Assembly (NCBI GenBank): GCA_035574315.1
Contig: DATLYW010000049.1
Span: forward strand, 1 to 64,000
DNA length: 64,000 nucleotides
Reading direction: 5' to 3'
Origin: Candidatus Zixiibacteriota bacterium
Lineage (GTDB): Bacteria > Desulfobacterota > Binatia > UBA9968
The translations under genes were made by a program, and so were the position numbers. The notes under the pieces were generated by a model. That model did no database searches. It saw only the letters and a list, made by a program, of their open reading frames with translations, and had not been told where the DNA came from. Positions 43,399 to 51,957 of this stretch are shown piece after piece (the first letter of the stretch is position 1; the number at the start of each line of letters is the position of its first letter).

Positions 43399-44123
43399 GT
43401 CGCTGCTTTTCTCGCCTTCACGACGATGTTGTCCGAAAGGAGCAGCGCGGGCGAAAGCATGTGGCGCAGAATGCGCCAGTTGTAGGCGCGCTGAACCGGA
43501 TCCTTCTCGGCGCGGATCACCGCCTCCAGGCTCGCCGCGCACATCAACGGAAACAGCAGCGCCGCGAAGAAGAGCGGGGCGAACTTGATCCGCGTGGCGC
43601 GCAGCTCCTCGATGGCAAAGCCGTAGTGGAACAGGAGATAGTAAAGCTCGTAGAAATGAATCAGATAGATGTTGGGCGCCTGTCCCGGCCCGCGGGAGTA
43701 ATGAACCGGCCGGACCCGACCGCGCAGAAATCCCGTGAACAGGAAGCGAAGCCGCGAAAACGCGTTCAGCACGTTCGGCGTGCTCACCAGCAGCACGCCG
43801 CCGGGCTTCAAGACCCGCGCGATCTCGCGCACCAGCTGAGCTTGATGTTCGATGTGCTCGATCACCTCGACCAGGTTCACGCCCTCGAAGCACGCGTCGC
43901 GGAACGGCAGGAACTCGTTCAGATCCACCCCCGCGATGCGCCACTTCACGCCTTCTATGGGCGGCGGCGCGCCGTAGTCGGTGGCGACGACCTCGAACCC
44001 GAGGCCGGCCAGTTTCCGCGCCGTATCGCCGCCCCCGCAGCTCGAATCCAGCACCTTCCGGCCCCCCGCGGCTTCGGAGCGCCAGGAACTCGTGACGGCC
44101 CGCAGGATGTGTGCGTTGGGCAT
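43395..44123 (-). CDS. class I SAM-dependent methyltransferase
   Basis: 242 residues. VLDSSCGGGDTARKLAGLGF (24-43) is the SAM-binding glycine loop, VNLVEVIEHIEHQ (about 82) the acidic motif and VLKPGGVLLVSTPN follows. A hydrophobic segment near residue 180 (FAPLFFAALLFPLMCAASL) suggests membrane contact. Could act on a lipid-linked or core sugar; no closer assignment. Its stop codon overlaps the WaaG-like start. Confidence 0.8.
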   Translation of the reverse strand: MPNAHILRAVTSSWRSEAAGGRKVLDSSCGGGDTARKLAGLGFEVVATDYGAPPPIEGVKWRIAGVDLNEFLPFRDACFEGVNLVEVIEHIEHQAQLVREIARVLKPGGVLLVSTPNVLNAFSRLRFLFTGFLRGRVRPVHYSRGPGQAPNIYLIHFYELYYLLFHYGFAIEELRATRIKFAPLFFAALLFPLMCAASLEAVIRAEKDPVQRAYNWRILRHMLSPALLLSDNIVVKARKAAT

Positions 44124-44193
44124 GTCGGTTCAATCTCTTCCTGCCGCCGCACCGGGACGGCGCCGCAGCCATTCTTCGATCATCCCTCCGGCC

Positions 44194-45954
44194 TCAATCG
44201 GAGCATCCGCCCGCCGCGCCGCGAACAAGCACCAGCGGCTGGTTCCCGTCGGGCCCGGTTCCATGGCTGCGGAGCACCACGGACCAGCGCGCTGCGCCGT
44301 CGTCCAGGGAGCGCCAGACGCTCTCGCCCATGACCACGCATCGCGGCTCGGTCCGCAGCCGGCCCAGCAGTGTCTGGTAATTTCCGGCCACCGCCTCCAC
44401 GCCTGCGCCGCCGTAGAAGAACACGGAGGAGCCGTCGACGCCCTCCGCGTAGAGCAGCACCGGCCGCCCCGCGCTCCGCGCCAGAGCGGCCGAGACGAAA
44501 TCCTTGTAGCTCCGCGAGCGCGCGAGAGCCGGGCTGACGAGCGCCTGGACCAGGCAGCCGTTCACGATCGAAACCAGCGCGATTCCGGTCATGGCCCGGC
44601 GCCAGCTCCCGAGCAGGAGCGGGCGCGAAGCCCCGAGCCAGAGAAGCCCGGAACCGTAGACAAGGATCGCGGCGGTCCAGGCCGCCGACTTGAGCGCCGC
44701 CTCGACGGCCGCGGCCGCGTGCCCGGCTTCCCCTTCGAGCCGGATGCCCGCAAGACCCAGAAGCTCCGCCGCGCTCCAGCCCAGCCCGCGCGCGAACCCG
44801 GCCGCGAGGACGAGCACGCCCACCGCGCCCAGCAGGCATCCCACTCCCTTCAAGTAGACGCCGGCGGCCCCCGTATGAACCCGCTCCTGCTCGCGCGCGG
44901 CCGCGGCCATCAACAGGCACCACGCCGGGTAAAGCGGCAGGATATACGGCGGCCGCTTCCCCGCCGACAGCGAGAAGAAGACCAGCACCGTGAAGGCCCA
45001 GATCAGCAGAAAGAGCCCGCGCTCGTCGCGATGGAGCCGGGAAGCAAAGACGACCCAGGCGACGGCCGGAAGAAACAGGGTCCACGGCATCCCCAGCGTG
45101 AAGAGATAAGGAATGAAATAGTAGACGGGCTTCTGATGGCCTGTGCCGCCTTCCCCATGGATAAAAAAGCGGGCCAGATTTTCCTTGACGAACTGCAGCC
45201 CGAAGAACTCGCTCCCGCCGTGCCACAGCGCGCTCCCGTACCAGAGCAGGAAGAGCGCCGCGCCGAGCGGCACGCCGGGATGGCGGAGCAGCGCGAGCAT
45301 GAAATCCCACCTCCTGCGGGCCGCCAGGAACGCGACCACGACGATCCCGCACAGAATCAAGCTGACCGGCCCCTTGGCCAGCACGCCCGCTCCCGAGACC
45401 AGAAAAAAAAGATAGGTCCACGCGCCGTGGCGCAGGACGCCCCGGTAGATGGAGAAAAACAGCACCAGCGAGCAGGTCACGAAGAACGCGAGCGCCATGT
45501 CGACGCGCGCCTCGACCGCGGCGCCCTGGAAGACCGCGGTGGTGGCCAGCGCCACGGCTCCGAGAAGCCCGGTTTGCGGGTCGTAGATGCGGCTGCCGAG
45601 GAAATAGATCAGCAAGACGGCGAGCGTCCCGAAAAACGCCGACGGGAAACGAACGGAAGCCTCGGTCATCTCGCCCCGCGCGAGCGACCCCGCCGCAGCC
45701 ACCCAGTGAAAGAGCGGCGGTTTCGAGGGAATCACCTCGCCGAGCCGCAGCGGAAACAGCCAGTTGCCGTTGACCACGATGTCGCGCACCACCAGCGCTT
45801 CGCGCGGCTCGCCCTTGTCGTGGAACGGGGCCGCGCCGAGAAACACCCAGAAAAGAAGCCCGCAGACGGCGGCCAGCACGGCGAGCCGGGCCGGTTCATT
45901 TCGCGACAATGCCTGCAGCACCTTCAGCTCCCGCCCGCGACCCTTCCGCTCCAC
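44194..45954 (-). CDS. membrane glycosyltransferase family 39 (ArnT/PMT-like)
   Basis: 586 residues with about 11-12 hydrophobic helices and a soluble C-terminal part. GT39 enzymes move a sugar from a polyprenyl phosphate to an acceptor on the periplasmic face. HDKGEPREALVVRDIVVNG near 45-63 contains the catalytic acidic residues, and LFPLRLGEVIPSKPPLFHW follows as in ArnT. KRPPYILPLYPAWCLLMAA is another family segment. Possible substrates are lipid A (aminoarabinose-like) or the LPS core. It overlaps the next gene (WaaP-like) by 31 bases, unusually long. Confidence 0.85.
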   Translation of the reverse strand: MERKGRGRELKVLQALSRNEPARLAVLAAVCGLLFWVFLGAAPFHDKGEPREALVVRDIVVNGNWLFPLRLGEVIPSKPPLFHWVAAAGSLARGEMTEASVRFPSAFFGTLAVLLIYFLGSRIYDPQTGLLGAVALATTAVFQGAAVEARVDMALAFFVTCSLVLFFSIYRGVLRHGAWTYLFFLVSGAGVLAKGPVSLILCGIVVVAFLAARRRWDFMLALLRHPGVPLGAALFLLWYGSALWHGGSEFFGLQFVKENLARFFIHGEGGTGHQKPVYYFIPYLFTLGMPWTLFLPAVAWVVFASRLHRDERGLFLLIWAFTVLVFFSLSAGKRPPYILPLYPAWCLLMAAAAREQERVHTGAAGVYLKGVGCLLGAVGVLVLAAGFARGLGWSAAELLGLAGIRLEGEAGHAAAAVEAALKSAAWTAAILVYGSGLLWLGASRPLLLGSWRRAMTGIALVSIVNGCLVQALVSPALARSRSYKDFVSAALARSAGRPVLLYAEGVDGSSVFFYGGAGVEAVAGNYQTLLGRLRTEPRCVVMGESVWRSLDDGAARWSVVLRSHGTGPDGNQPLVLVRGAAGGCSD

Positions 45955-46772
45955 TTCATCAACGTCCGGAAGCTCCCTTCCGGCGAGACATGGTCACAGT
46001 CGCGCCGTCGTTTGCGGGTCTTCGCCTCGAGCCAGCGCAGCAGACGAAGGTCGCCGCCACCGAGCGCTTCGCGACCGACGTAGGCTCGAAAGAAACGCAG
46101 GCGATCCTGGAGCGAGATCCCCGGCAGAACCAGCCGGTTGAGCTGTACGAGATTCCGCTTCCAGAGCGATTGCGGCAGCCGCCTCGGATAACGGCGGGTG
46201 CGGTCGTTGTCGATGAAGTAGAAGCGCCAGACCCCGTCGGCACGGGCGATCATGACGTTGGCCGCCACCAGATCGCCGTGTACGAAGCCGAGGTCGTGGA
46301 GCTTTCGAACCTCGGCCGCAAGCTCCCGGATCAGCTTCCTTTTTTCCAGGATCCACGCGCGGTCCGCCGGCTCGCCGTGGCGTCGAAGCAGAAAGGCCGG
46401 CAGCGTCTCGCCCGGGACCGCCCGGGTCAGCAGGAACGCCCGGCGAACGGCCCCGAATCGGCGCTCTTCCCCGGCCGCAACCGCCACCGGGGCGTTCAAC
46501 CCCTTCTGCGCCAGCGCTGCTCCCTGGTCGAGAGCCCGCAGCGCCTTGGAGACACGAAACACGCTCTTGAGAGCGCTCTCCCGGCCGAAGATCTTGAGAA
46601 AACAGTCCCCGACCTCGGCAAGGCGCAACCTCACCGTCGCCGGGTGGCGGCCGACCGCCCCCGCGGCGGATAGCGCCCCGGCCACCTCGCCTCGCAACCT
46701 TTCGTTCCACCGGCCCCGCAGGACGCGCAGCCGCCAGGCGCCGTCGCGCAGATCCTCGTATTCAAGCTCCAA
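45924..46772 (-). CDS. LPS kinase-like protein (WaaP/RfaY family)
   Basis: 282 residues from a TTG at 46772 with GAGAGGA upstream; there is no in-frame ATG near, and longer starts would overlap the heptosyltransferase heavily. FVHGDLVAANVMI near residue 180 is the catalytic loop and FYFIDNDRTRRY the metal site (DND for the usual DFD). LTRAVPGETLPAFLLRRHG is also typical. Likely phosphorylates a core sugar. Sits between a heptosyltransferase and the GT39 gene. Confidence 0.78.
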   Translation of the reverse strand: MELEYEDLRDGAWRLRVLRGRWNERLRGEVAGALSAAGAVGRHPATVRLRLAEVGDCFLKIFGRESALKSVFRVSKALRALDQGAALAQKGLNAPVAVAAGEERRFGAVRRAFLLTRAVPGETLPAFLLRRHGEPADRAWILEKRKLIRELAAEVRKLHDLGFVHGDLVAANVMIARADGVWRFYFIDNDRTRRYPRRLPQSLWKRNLVQLNRLVLPGISLQDRLRFFRAYVGREALGGGDLRLLRWLEAKTRKRRRDCDHVSPEGSFRTLMKWSGRVAGGS

Positions 46773-47814
46773 AGCCGCTTGTTCCTCTCTTTGCGTCCGG
46801 CCCCTCCGCCAACGCGAGCTGCACCTTGTCGGCGATCTCCTCGACGGCGATCGACCGCATGCAGATGCGCCCGATCGGGCAGCGGCGCCGATAACACGGC
46901 GCGCACGGCGCGCGTCCCTGCAAGGCGAGGTGGCCGAATCCATGCGGGCCGGTCCTGAGCGGGCTCGTTGCGCCCCAGAGAGAGATCACCGGCGTCCCCA
47001 CGGCGGCCGCGAGGTGCGCCAGACCGGTATCCGGCCCCACGGCGACCTGCGCTCGCGCGATGACTCCCAGCGCCTCCCGCAGCGAGGTCCGGCCCACCAG
47101 ATCGGCGATACGCTCCCCGTGGCGCCGCACCGCCTCGGCCGCGATCGCCGCCTCGTCCTTGCCGCCCAGCAGAACGACGTCCAGATCGTAGCGCTGCTGG
47201 AGCATGCGCGCGCACTCCGCGATCTGGTCGGCGAACCACCGCTTGCTTTCCCAGCGAGCGCCCGCGAACAGCACCGCGAATCGCGCGCTCACGCCCTCGA
47301 GCAGCCGGCGTACCGCCGCCGCCTCGGCCGCGTCGATCTCCAGGCGCCATTCGAGCGGTCCCCGCTCCAGCCCGAGGTAGTCGGCAAATTTCATGTAATG
47401 CTCGAGCTTCGGCAGGCCGTCGCCGAAAGCGGGGATGAAATGATTGTTGAAGATCCAGTTGCCCTCCTTCGCGTCCAGGCGGTGAAAGCCCAGCCGCACG
47501 GGCGCCCCGGACAGCAAGCTCACCAGGCCGCTCTTGAAATGGCGCTGCAGGTCGAGCACGAGGTCGAAGCGTCCGTTGCGGATCCGCCGCGCGAAGGCCG
47601 GAAGCGCCCGCCACCAGCGCGGGCGGTCGAAAACGATCACCTCGTCCACCGCCGGGTGGCGCGCGACGAGCGGCGCGGACGGCGGCTCCACCGACCAGGC
47701 GAGCGTGGCTTCGGGATAGGCCCGCCGCAGCGTATTGGCGAGCGGCAGCGCGCGCGCGACGTCGCCGATCGAGCCGTGCAAAACGATGAGGATCCGCCGC
47801 GGCCGGAGGTTCAT
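46762..47814 (-). CDS. glycosyltransferase family 9, heptosyltransferase-like
   Basis: 350 residues. ILIVLHGSIGDVARALPLANTL (8-29), FDLVLDLQRHFKSGLVSLLSG and VGPDTGLAHLAAAVGTPVISLWG near 285 are ADP-heptose transferase signatures. WaaC/WaaQ-like enzymes add the first or third heptose of the inner core; the companion at 48619-49704 looks like WaaF. A Cys cluster in the C-terminal part (CAPCYRRRCPIGRICM) resembles a bound metal site seen in some heptosyltransferases. ATG at 47814 overlaps the upstream kinase stop. Confidence 0.88.
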   Translation of the reverse strand: MNLRPRRILIVLHGSIGDVARALPLANTLRRAYPEATLAWSVEPPSAPLVARHPAVDEVIVFDRPRWWRALPAFARRIRNGRFDLVLDLQRHFKSGLVSLLSGAPVRLGFHRLDAKEGNWIFNNHFIPAFGDGLPKLEHYMKFADYLGLERGPLEWRLEIDAAEAAAVRRLLEGVSARFAVLFAGARWESKRWFADQIAECARMLQQRYDLDVVLLGGKDEAAIAAEAVRRHGERIADLVGRTSLREALGVIARAQVAVGPDTGLAHLAAAVGTPVISLWGATSPLRTGPHGFGHLALQGRAPCAPCYRRRCPIGRICMRSIAVEEIADKVQLALAEGPDAKRGTSGFGA

Positions 47815-48572
47815 TCGTCCGCCTCCCGGTAGCAACGCACCAGCTCCGCCCAGGCGTCGGGCGCCAGCAGCTTTCGCTCGGGATCGAGCTTCAGGGCCGA
47901 CCGCAGGAGCCGCTCCAGGTTGCGCTCCGCCAGCGGCCTCGGCACGCCGCCGAGAAACAGGACCGCCCGGTCGAAGTCGATCACGTAGCCCCGAATCCTC
48001 CCGTTCTCCTCCCGCAGGAGGATGTTCTTGAGATTCAAATCGCGGTGATACACGCCCTCGCGGTGAAGGGCGCGCACGCTGCGCCCAACCGCGCGCAACA
48101 CCTCCTCCCTGTTTCCCCCCTTCACGAACCCGTCGTTCAACGCCGCCCAGAAATCCCGGGCGCCGTCGAGCTCGCGGGTCACGAGCCACCCGCGGTAGAA
48201 CGGCCCCCAGACCTTCCGCACACAGGCAACGTAGACCTCGACCGTGGGAAATCCCCGCCGCCGCAGCTCCTCCGTGACGGCAAGCTCGCGGAACGGCCTG
48301 AGCGGCCGTCCGAGAAACACGCCGCCGGTCACGGCGCGCAGCAGCCCTCCATGGCGGTACTCGCGGATCAAAGCCGTCTCGCCGTTGGCGAGACGAAAGG
48401 CCCTGAGCCGGGAGCGGCCGGCCAGGTTCCTCGACTCCTCCTGCGGAGCGCTGCCCTGCCAGAGGTCGGGAGGAATGAGCGAGCGCACGTCCTCCCGCAC
48501 GATCATTCGAAGATCACCCGACGCCACCGCCCGAAAACCCGGCGGGACGTCTGCCACGCTCCAGCGACTCAT
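47811..48572 (-). CDS. Kdo kinase-like LPS kinase (KdkA/WaaP type)
   Basis: 253 residues. YHRDLNLKNILLREENG near 175-191 is the catalytic loop (Asp of HRDLN, Asn metal ligand), and YVIDFDRAVLFLG the DFD metal motif. FRELAVTEELRRRGFPTVEVYV and a Trp-rich WGPFYRGWLVTREL region are like the 3-deoxy-manno-octulosonate kinases that phosphorylate Kdo on lipid A. The order waaF-kdkA-heptosyltransferase supports an inner-core role. No lpxL-type acyltransferase is near. Confidence 0.82.
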   Translation of the reverse strand: MSRWSVADVPPGFRAVASGDLRMIVREDVRSLIPPDLWQGSAPQEESRNLAGRSRLRAFRLANGETALIREYRHGGLLRAVTGGVFLGRPLRPFRELAVTEELRRRGFPTVEVYVACVRKVWGPFYRGWLVTRELDGARDFWAALNDGFVKGGNREEVLRAVGRSVRALHREGVYHRDLNLKNILLREENGRIRGYVIDFDRAVLFLGGVPRPLAERNLERLLRSALKLDPERKLLAPDAWAELVRCYREADE

Positions 48573-48618
48573 GGAATCACCCGGTCGTGGGATCTCCGCT
48601 GAAAAGCTTCCCCGCCGC

Positions 48619-49704
48619 TCACAACGAGACCACCCGCGGCGCGTAACCGGCGGCGCCTTCCGCGCCGTCGCGAAGGAGCTCCCTGGCCGCCGCGAGCACG
48701 GCTTCCGGCGGGATGAGACGGCTGCAGTCCTCGGTCCCGAGCGGGCAGCGCCGGCCGCCGTGCGAGCCGCAGGGCCTGCAGGGAAGCTTTTTCTCGACGA
48801 CGATCGCCCGCGCGCTGTAAGGGTAAAAGCCGAGCGCCGGGGTCGTCGCGCAAAAGATCGCCACCACCGGAATCCCGCGGGCCACCGCGATATGCATCGG
48901 ACCGCTGTCGTTGGTCACGAGCAGCCTGCAGCCTCCCAACGCCGCGCTGAGCAGGCGAAGCGACGTTTTCCCCGCGAGGCTCGTCACGCGGGCCGCGCAC
49001 GCGGCCTGGATCTCGGCCGCGACGGCCGCGTCCTCGGGGCCGCCGAAAACGACGATCTCGCAGTCCATCTCCAGCTTGAGCAACTCGGCCAGCCGCGCGA
49101 AGCTCTGCGCCGGCCATTTCTTGGTCGGCCACACCGACCCCGGGTTGAGGCCGATGATCGGCTTGCCGTCGTCGACGCCCGCCGCCCGCAGCAGCTCTCC
49201 CGCAGCGGCCACATCCGCGGGGCTCGACGGCAGTCGCAGCGTCCGCCCGCAGTCCTCCGGCGGCACGCCCAGCGCCCGCACCACGGAGAGATTACGCTCC
49301 ACGTCGTGACGAGCCGGGTCCCTGTCCGTCCTGAGGTTGAACAGAAACCAGCCGCGGCTCTGACGAAAGCCGGCGCGGCGCGGAATCCGCGCCAGATAGA
49401 GCAGGAGCGCCGTGCGCAAAGACTTGTGCGGTGTGACCGCGAGATCGAAGCCCCGCGCGCGGAGCTCCGCCGCCTTGCGCAACAGGCCGCGCAAGCCGCG
49501 GTCCGCGCGCCGCTTGTCGTCGACGATGATCTCGTCGATGTCCGGATGGCCCGCGAGCAGCTCCGCCCCCTGGCCGGTGCACAAAAGCGCCAGGCGGGCG
49601 GCGGGAAACCGACGCCGCAGCTCGGCGAGCAGAGGAACCGTGAGAACGGTATCTCCGAGAAAGCTGGTCTGCGCCACCAGGATCTTGGCCGCCGCGCCGA
49701 TCAT
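48619..49704 (-). CDS. waaF: ADP-heptose:LPS heptosyltransferase II
   Basis: 361 residues, GT9. ILVAQTSFLGDTVLTVPLLAEL (8-29), GLNPGSVWPTKKWPAQSFARLA near 190 and LLVTNDSGPMHIAVARGIPVVAIF near 270 are the WaaF pattern. C-terminal CRPCGSHGGRRCPLGTEDC is a Cys-rich patch typical for the group. ATG at 49704 overlaps the Trm112-like stop. It adds the second heptose to the inner core. Confidence 0.9.
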   Translation of the reverse strand: MIGAAAKILVAQTSFLGDTVLTVPLLAELRRRFPAARLALLCTGQGAELLAGHPDIDEIIVDDKRRADRGLRGLLRKAAELRARGFDLAVTPHKSLRTALLLYLARIPRRAGFRQSRGWFLFNLRTDRDPARHDVERNLSVVRALGVPPEDCGRTLRLPSSPADVAAAGELLRAAGVDDGKPIIGLNPGSVWPTKKWPAQSFARLAELLKLEMDCEIVVFGGPEDAAVAAEIQAACAARVTSLAGKTSLRLLSAALGGCRLLVTNDSGPMHIAVARGIPVVAIFCATTPALGFYPYSARAIVVEKKLPCRPCGSHGGRRCPLGTEDCSRLIPPEAVLAAARELLRDGAEGAAGYAPRVVSL

Positions 49705-49874
49705 CGCTGCAGCGGGATCGCCTCGTCGATCAGCATCACGGGAATGTCGTCCTTGATCGGATACATCAGGCGGCAGGCGTCGCAGATCAAACCGTCGCCC
49801 GCGTCGTTGAGACGGATCTCCCCCTTGCACTTCGGACAGGCCAGAATTTCCAGCAGCTCCTTGCTGATTCCCAT
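49701..49874 (-). CDS. Trm112-like zinc-ribbon protein
   Basis: 57 residues. ELLEILACPKCKGEIRL and LICDACRLMYPIKDDIPVMLIDEA are the UPF0434/Trm112 signature with two CxxC pairs. Bacterial members are small and often sit in lpx operons next to lpxK, as here. Of two adjacent ATGs the one at 49874 has AGGAGG six bases away; the other (49877) is too close. Role possibly as methyltransferase partner; unproven in bacteria. Confidence 0.88.
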   Translation of the reverse strand: MGISKELLEILACPKCKGEIRLNDAGDGLICDACRLMYPIKDDIPVMLIDEAIPLQR

Positions 49875-49938
49875 CATGCGCCTCCTGAGCCCTTCTCGTC
49901 CGGTCTCGCCCCGGCGCGGCTCGTTTTTCGATTCGCCA

Positions 49939-49947
49939 AATATAACA
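49939..49947 (-). promoter_or_regulatory. possible extended -10 promoter before the Trm112-like gene
   Basis: TGTTATATT on the minus strand has the TGn extension joined to a TATATT box; no good -35 is seen. It lies in the 117-base gap upstream of the Trm112-like gene, the largest gap between bamA and gmk, so it may start an internal transcript covering waaF and the core genes. Confidence 0.35.
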
Positions 49948-49991
49948 CGAACTTGGAGGCGCCGCGACGCGCCCGGCAAGCTCGGGCGGGC

Positions 49992-50849
49992 TCACCGGAA
50001 GGGCACCAGGCGATCGTGCCCGCGGCGGTAGCTTCGCGTGGTCTGTTCCGGGTTTCGGAGGACGAGAGCGCGGTGAAACATGGGATGACGCAGGCTTCGA
50101 ACCTCGTGCTCGACCGTGAAGAGCGCCTTTCCGCTCTCCGGGTCCACGATCTCCTGGAACCGGAACTGATGGTTGCGCACGTCCTCGGAGATGAGCCCCC
50201 GCTCCTTCAGGAAGCCGTAGGGTCCCGAGAAGTTCGCCACGTAGATCGCGATGTGGTGGCCGTCGTAAGCCCCGGGCGGCCCGTCGGCTTCGGTAAAGAC
50301 CAGCTGCTGGTTGCGGCCGATTCGAACGCGCGCCACGTCCCCTCCGCGACCGCTGTCGAGCGCGCACTTCGCACCCAACACGCGTTCGTAAAAGCGGGCG
50401 ATCCCCGCGGCGTTGCCGACCGCCACGCGGAACTCCACCCACGGGATTCCGAGCGCCATGTCGTCGAACTCCGCGCCTGCGGCGTGGCACTCGAAGCGGT
50501 TTCCCCACGGGCAGGTGACCGACACGCGGCCCTCGCCTTCGGCCCATGCGAAACGGGTCCCTTTCAATCGCTCGCCCACCGAAGCGAGCCGGCGTTTGAG
50601 GCCGTCGAGCTCCGGGAAAACGAGCCCGATCCGCCCCTGGAGCACCTGAGCCCGCCGCGTCGGCAGGTGAAATTGCTGCTCGCCCGCGTTCACCCACATG
50701 TTTTCCAGCCCGACGTTGAGAAACGGGTCCCGCGTCAGTCCGAGGCCGACGACGTAGAAGAGCGTCGCCAGGGACTGGTCCGGCACCTGAAGGTTGACGT
50801 GCTCGAGCAGAAGGATGTTGCCGATATCTTCTTCGGAACAGTCCGTCAT
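49992..50849 (-). CDS. VOC-fold (glyoxalase-like) protein of unknown function
   Basis: 285 residues. Two VOC-like halves can be seen: LEHVNLQVPDQSLATLFYVV (near 15) and an inner IPWVEFRVAVGNAAGIARFY (near 140), each followed by the alternating beta pattern. Metal residues are not complete enough to name a reaction. It is fully overlapped by operon logic: its ATG (50849) overlaps the lpxK stop and it lies ahead of the Trm112-like gene. The presence of such a protein within a lipid A operon is unusual. Possible dioxygenase- or lyase-like activity is inference only. Confidence 0.7.
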   Translation of the reverse strand: MTDCSEEDIGNILLLEHVNLQVPDQSLATLFYVVGLGLTRDPFLNVGLENMWVNAGEQQFHLPTRRAQVLQGRIGLVFPELDGLKRRLASVGERLKGTRFAWAEGEGRVSVTCPWGNRFECHAAGAEFDDMALGIPWVEFRVAVGNAAGIARFYERVLGAKCALDSGRGGDVARVRIGRNQQLVFTEADGPPGAYDGHHIAIYVANFSGPYGFLKERGLISEDVRNHQFRFQEIVDPESGKALFTVEHEVRSLRHPMFHRALVLRNPEQTTRSYRRGHDRLVPFR

Positions 50850-51934
50850 GACGCCTCTCCCCGGCGCCCGATCCGATCGACGATCGCCTGCACGAGCCGC
50901 TCTCCCTCGTCGACCGCAAGCGCCATCCGCAGAGCCAGCAGCTGGTATCGCGCGAACGGGAAGCGCAGCAGCTTCAGGAGGTCCTTCTCGGTGGTCACGA
51001 TCAGGTCGCAGTTGCGCGCCAGCCGGTTGATTCGCTGCCAGTCCGCCGCCGAGTAGGCATGATGATCCTCGAACTCGACGGCCTCGACGATCTCGCCTTC
51101 CCATTCCTGGATCGTGCGGTAGAACCCTTCGGGGTTGCCGATCCCGCTCACCGCCACGATCTTGCTCCGGTAGAGGAGGCTGAGCGGAAACTCCTTCCAG
51201 CCCTGCCCGTCGCCGGCGATCAACGCGCGCGGTTGAAGCCGGGCCTCGAACCAGCGCCGCTCCTCGCCCGACGGAAGCCGCCGCTTCCAGCGCTGCGCCC
51301 CGCCGGTCACCAGATAGTAGTCCGCCCGCCGAAGCGAGCCGACCGGCTCCCGGAACGGCCCGACGGGGAGCAGGCGCCCATCGGTGTCCGAGCCGAGCAA
51401 CAGCACATCGACGTCGCGCGCCAGCCGGCGGTGCTGGAAGCCGTCGTCGAGGATGAAAACGTCGACCGGTTCTCTGGCGAGAAGCACGCGTGCGCTTTCG
51501 TAACGATCGGCGCCCACGGCCACGCGGCAGCCGTGCAGGCGCGCCATCATCGCCGGCTCGTCTCCGGCGAGATCGACCTCCGCAGCGCCGTCCGCCCCCG
51601 CAGGCGGTCGGCCACCGCCGCTCAGGACCACGACTTCCCGGCTCTTTCGCCTGTATCCGCGGCTGAGCACGCCCACACGGTAGCCGCGCCGCTCGAGCTC
51701 GCGGGCCAGCCAGATGCAGGCGGGCGTCTTGCCCGTGCCTCCGACGGTGAGATTGCCGACGCTGATCACCGGCCTGTCCAGCCGCATGCCTTTGCGCCAT
51801 CCGGCCGCGTACGTCAGGTTGCGCGCCTGCACCGCGGTCCGGTAGGCGAGGGCGAAGGGCAGCAACGCCAGCCCCAGAAGCCTCCAGGCGACGCCGTCGC
51901 GATTCCACAAATGTCTGACCCACTGCGCGGTCAT
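50846..51934 (-). CDS. lpxK: tetraacyldisaccharide 4'-kinase
   Basis: 362 residues. Phosphorylates the 4' position of the lipid A disaccharide. A membrane-associating N-terminal helix (GVAWRLLGLALLPFALAYRTA) precedes the P-loop VGNLTVGGTGKTPACIWLA near 58-76; SRGYRRKSREVVVL, DEPAMMARLHGC and ILDDGFQHRRLARDVDVLLL are diagnostic for LpxK. Lies between waaA and the VOC gene in one operon. Confidence 0.95.
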   Translation of the reverse strand: MTAQWVRHLWNRDGVAWRLLGLALLPFALAYRTAVQARNLTYAAGWRKGMRLDRPVISVGNLTVGGTGKTPACIWLARELERRGYRVGVLSRGYRRKSREVVVLSGGGRPPAGADGAAEVDLAGDEPAMMARLHGCRVAVGADRYESARVLLAREPVDVFILDDGFQHRRLARDVDVLLLGSDTDGRLLPVGPFREPVGSLRRADYYLVTGGAQRWKRRLPSGEERRWFEARLQPRALIAGDGQGWKEFPLSLLYRSKIVAVSGIGNPEGFYRTIQEWEGEIVEAVEFEDHHAYSAADWQRINRLARNCDLIVTTEKDLLKLLRFPFARYQLLALRMALAVDEGERLVQAIVDRIGRRGEAS

Positions 51935-51957
51935 TGCACCCGCGGCGATTCGCGTCG

